Below the pieces are notes generated by a model, which worked only from the letters and a program-made list of their open reading frames with translations, did not search any database and was not told the origin of the DNA. The position numbers and the translations under genes were made by a program. Shown piece after piece: positions 61,918-64,000 of a stretch of DNA of 64,000 nucleotides (position 1 is the first letter of the stretch; every line of letters starts with the position of its first letter). This DNA is from Gemmatimonadetes bacterium T265 (GTDB lineage: Bacteria > Gemmatimonadota > Gemmatimonadetes > Gemmatimonadales > Gemmatimonadaceae): positions 30,927 to 94,926 of the forward strand of contig BPUI01000006.1 in NCBI GenBank assembly GCA_019973575.1. The letters are read 5' to 3'.

Positions 61918-62340
61918 ATGTCTGACACATACACCGTCTCGTGTGCATGCTGCCGCACCCAGATTGCCGCTAGGACAGGCCCGATCGACGACTATGGCTC
62001 GCCCTGCAGCGTCTGCGGCTCCGCCGACCGTGTCGTCCAGATCACCTGCGAGGAGGTACTTACACTCCGGGTACGGGAATCGGTGCGGACCACGCTGAAG
62101 GAGCACGGAGTTCGGAGGCCCGTGCTCGACGAGAAGTCCGGCGACGACTGGAGCCACAGCCGCGTCAAGTGGGTTCAGCTCGAGCGCCGGATTGATCGAG
62201 CGAACGACCGGTACATCGAGCGCGTGACAGACCCGGACACTGGCGAGGTGATACATTCGCGCGACGAGCCCCTATCCCTTCACCTCGGGCACGGCGACGC
62301 GAGACGGCGGACGACGGAGTCTCCCGGCGGCGAGGCGTAA
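61918..62340 (+). CDS. Small zinc-ribbon protein of unknown function
   Basis: 140 residues. Four cysteines are arranged CACC and CSVC (SCACCRTQIAAR, GSPCSVCGSADRV), a zinc ribbon. The following part is charged and helical (VRESVRTTLKEHGVRRPVLD, VQLERRIDRANDRYIERVTD). Start ATG 61918 was chosen because the longer frame from 61813 lacks meaning at its start. No family recognised. Confidence 0.65.
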   Translation: MSDTYTVSCACCRTQIAARTGPIDDYGSPCSVCGSADRVVQITCEEVLTLRVRESVRTTLKEHGVRRPVLDEKSGDDWSHSRVKWVQLERRIDRANDRYIERVTDPDTGEVIHSRDEPLSLHLGHGDARRRTTESPGGEA

Positions 62341-62343
62341 TGC

Positions 62344-62982
62344 ATGTCGGGTCCGACCAGTTCCGGGCGTAGGCGGTTGCAGCTAGGCGTCTCGTCTTCG
62401 AAGCCGATGATCTCAGCGCGACTCCTGACCTCCCCGAAGGCAGGCCTGTTGCTCGCCGTTGGGCTGGCGGCTTGCTCGTCGCCACCGTCGGACACGGCCA
62501 TCGCGTATGCGTCACGACCCGGAGCGCCGCGGGATAGCGTGTTCGTAGTTGAGGAAGCGTTACACGAGGCCGACGGCAGTGAGCGGGCGCCGCATCCTGG
62601 TCTGCACGCGAAGGGGGTGGACACGGTGATTGCGGCGATCCGCAGCGCCCTCGGCGATCGCGGGCACTGGTCCCACGTGCGGGACCAAGCGTGGGGTCGG
62701 GCGCTCGTCGCACATCGGGTTGCGGACATCGACGCCGCCGAGCAACTGCTCGACGAGTACGGCAATGTCTTGCGTGGTTCGCTTGCACCGGGGCAGAGGG
62801 AGCAACTTGCCTCGCTCCGCCGCGAGTACGAGCTGCAACTCGCTGTTCGCAAGTCTCAGATCGCTGCTGCCCACGCTGGCGGTCCGCCGGCCTCGCCTCA
62901 GCCGCGGAAGTACATCGATCCCGTTACAGGCAAGTGCTGCTGCCTCGCCTACCCGGACGGAACATCGACATGCGACAGTTGA
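62344..62982 (+). CDS. Putative lipoprotein of unknown function
   Basis: 212 residues from ATG 62344; ATG 62407 (MISARLLTSPKAGLLLAVGL) would place the signal peptide at the very N-terminus and may be the true start. Lipobox LAACSS. The mature part has helical segments (EEALHEADGSERAPHPGLHA, VADIDAAEQLLDEYGNVLRG) and a Cys-rich end (PVTGKCCCLAYPDGTSTCDS), which may bind metal or form disulfides. Not recognised. Confidence 0.65.
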   Translation: MSGPTSSGRRRLQLGVSSSKPMISARLLTSPKAGLLLAVGLAACSSPPSDTAIAYASRPGAPRDSVFVVEEALHEADGSERAPHPGLHAKGVDTVIAAIRSALGDRGHWSHVRDQAWGRALVAHRVADIDAAEQLLDEYGNVLRGSLAPGQREQLASLRREYELQLAVRKSQIAAAHAGGPPASPQPRKYIDPVTGKCCCLAYPDGTSTCDS

Positions 62983-63163
62983 CGCGCCACGTCGGGCCAG
63001 CATCGCAACGCCGATGTCTAACGGGTCGTTGAAGCTGTCGAGTATGCACGGACGCTCCTGGCCCGCGTTCCGCCTCCGTCCTACCACGACCAGCTGCGCG
63101 CCTTGGAGGCTCGCAGCGTCAGTCTGAGTTAGAACGCAACCGACACACTCGTAGAGCACGCTA

Positions 63164-64000
63164 TTGGAGCCGATCGATCGCGACGAGCGTCTGACCGAGC
63201 TCGCCTTCGTTAACGCACTCGTGAGCCTCCTTCAGGCGCACCCCGCATATAGCGACGTGGATCCCGAGGCCCTCCGGTCCACGCGCCGCGAAGCGCGGGT
63301 GTTGCCCGACATATCGTGCCTGCGCGCCGGGCAGCCGGTAGTCATCGAGTGCAAGGGTGTCGCGCCCGCGATCCGTGCACGCATAGATCGGTACCTCGAT
63401 CAACTCCGCCGTCTCGCGGACGCGAACCAGGGGGCGCACGTAATCCTTGCGGTACCCGAACCGGTTCTGCCCGCGTACAAGGACGAGTTTCGCGCCGCCG
63501 GTGTAGAGGTCTGGGACACCGACGCGTTGCGTCGGGAGTTTGCGCAGCAACGCTATGCACTTCGGGACACAGCTCTACGTCGGATCCTATTTCCTGACCG
63601 GGGTGCAGAGCCGGAGCAGCGCGGGCGGGAGCTGGCCGGCCGTCTCTCGACCATCAACTGCGGACGGGAGCACTGGTCGCGGTACCAGAAGTGGTGCGTC
63701 GATGCGCTCGAGTTTCTGTTTGTCGGACCGCTCGAGAAGCCGCTGTACGAGCTTTCGGACGAGCCCCGGATCAACCGCCGAGACATCATCCTTCCCAACT
63801 ACGCGGAGGCTGGTTTCTGGCGGTACGTACGGGACCGGTTCGCGGCCGATTACGTCGTTGTGGACGCGAAGAACCATTGCGAGCGGCTCGGCAAGGCCGA
63901 GGTACTGCAAGTGGCCAACTACCTGAAGCCGAGCGGAGCAGGAATGTTTGCCATGATCTGCACGCGCACGGGTCCGCCTCCGCGCGTTCGCCTGATCCGG
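63164..64000 (+). CDS. Nuclease-like protein with two PD-(D/E)xK-like motifs (partial)
   Basis: Hand-translated from TTG 63164, the first possible start after a TAG at 63152; at least 279 residues before the right edge. The first motif is RVLPDISCLRAGQPVVIECKG (D..ExK-type active site). A second similar one is RRDIILPNYAEAG and YVVVDAKNHCERLGKAEVLQ (D..DxK). YLKPSGAGMFAMICTR lies at the edge. Either half could be the active nuclease. It may be a restriction or defence enzyme; the family is unknown and the stop lies beyond the window. Confidence 0.62.
   Translation, partial: MEPIDRDERLTELAFVNALVSLLQAHPAYSDVDPEALRSTRREARVLPDISCLRAGQPVVIECKGVAPAIRARIDRYLDQLRRLADANQGAHVILAVPEPVLPAYKDEFRAAGVEVWDTDALRREFAQQRYALRDTALRRILFPDRGAEPEQRGRELAGRLSTINCGREHWSRYQKWCVDALEFLFVGPLEKPLYELSDEPRINRRDIILPNYAEAGFWRYVRDRFAADYVVVDAKNHCERLGKAEVLQVANYLKPSGAGMFAMICTRTGPPPRVRLIR

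Overview
The window is GC-rich DNA (about 70% by eye) with dense overlapping operons, many GTG/TTG starts and a strongly recurring GCCTAAC/GTTAGGC heptamer. It also carries plasmid hallmarks: a ParA/RHH partition pair, an iteron-type RepA with its iterons, MobC plus a broken relaxase, and six or more insertion sequences or remnants. The best guess is a plasmid or megaplasmid of a Gemmatimonadota-type soil bacterium. The taxon is inferred from composition and gene style, not proven.

Layout. (1) 1-11,172: a RiPP (modified peptide) cluster. A Nif11-type precursor is followed on the minus strand by YcaO, TfuA, a long glycosyltransferase and a methyltransferase that runs off the left edge. On the plus strand lie a ThiS/MoaD-like sulfur carrier, a small membrane protein, a second glycosyltransferase, a MoeB/ThiF-rhodanese fusion and a second, nitrile-hydratase-type precursor; a P-loop kinase sits opposite. 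Together these look like a self-contained thioamide-forming pathway: rhodanese and E1 load sulfur onto the carrier, TfuA and YcaO move it to the peptide backbone, and tailoring enzymes follow. (2) 11.2-14.5 kb: decayed IS6 and AlkB pieces, a lipoprotein and a tyrosine recombinase. (3) 14.5-17.4 kb: a second RiPP operon, with a precursor ending in a Y-H-H tail, a radical SAM/SPASM enzyme, a 2OG-Fe(II) oxygenase and an HExxH protein, likely making a hydroxylated cyclophane peptide. (4) 17.3-19.6 kb: a Septu-like PtuA/PtuB defence pair.

(5) 20.2-24.5 kb: two IS3-family elements around an orphan secreted protein. (6) 24.5-30.6 kb: a secreted Rhs protein with a lower-GC C-terminal toxin and an exported putative immunity protein. 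(7) 30.6-42.5 kb: a compact eleven-gene type II secretion operon (E-G-F-H-I-J-K-L-M-C-D) ending in a sigma-54 activator. (8) 43-52.6 kb: plasmid backbone with parA, an RHH partner, a DUF433/DUF5615 toxin-antitoxin pair, repA, iterons split by an IS256 element, mobC and a dead relaxase. (9) 53-58.2 kb: a duplicated-domain protein, a lipoprotein, two XRE regulators, a KTSC protein and an OLD-family nuclease. (10) 58.2-61.7 kb: an IS110 transposase interrupted by an IS21 element. (11) 61.9-64 kb: a zinc-ribbon protein, a lipoprotein and a nuclease-like protein that runs off the right edge.

The most distinctive content is the pair of RiPP clusters. The first brings its own sulfur-carrier system, two unlike precursors and a shared palindrome upstream of its sulfur-handling genes.
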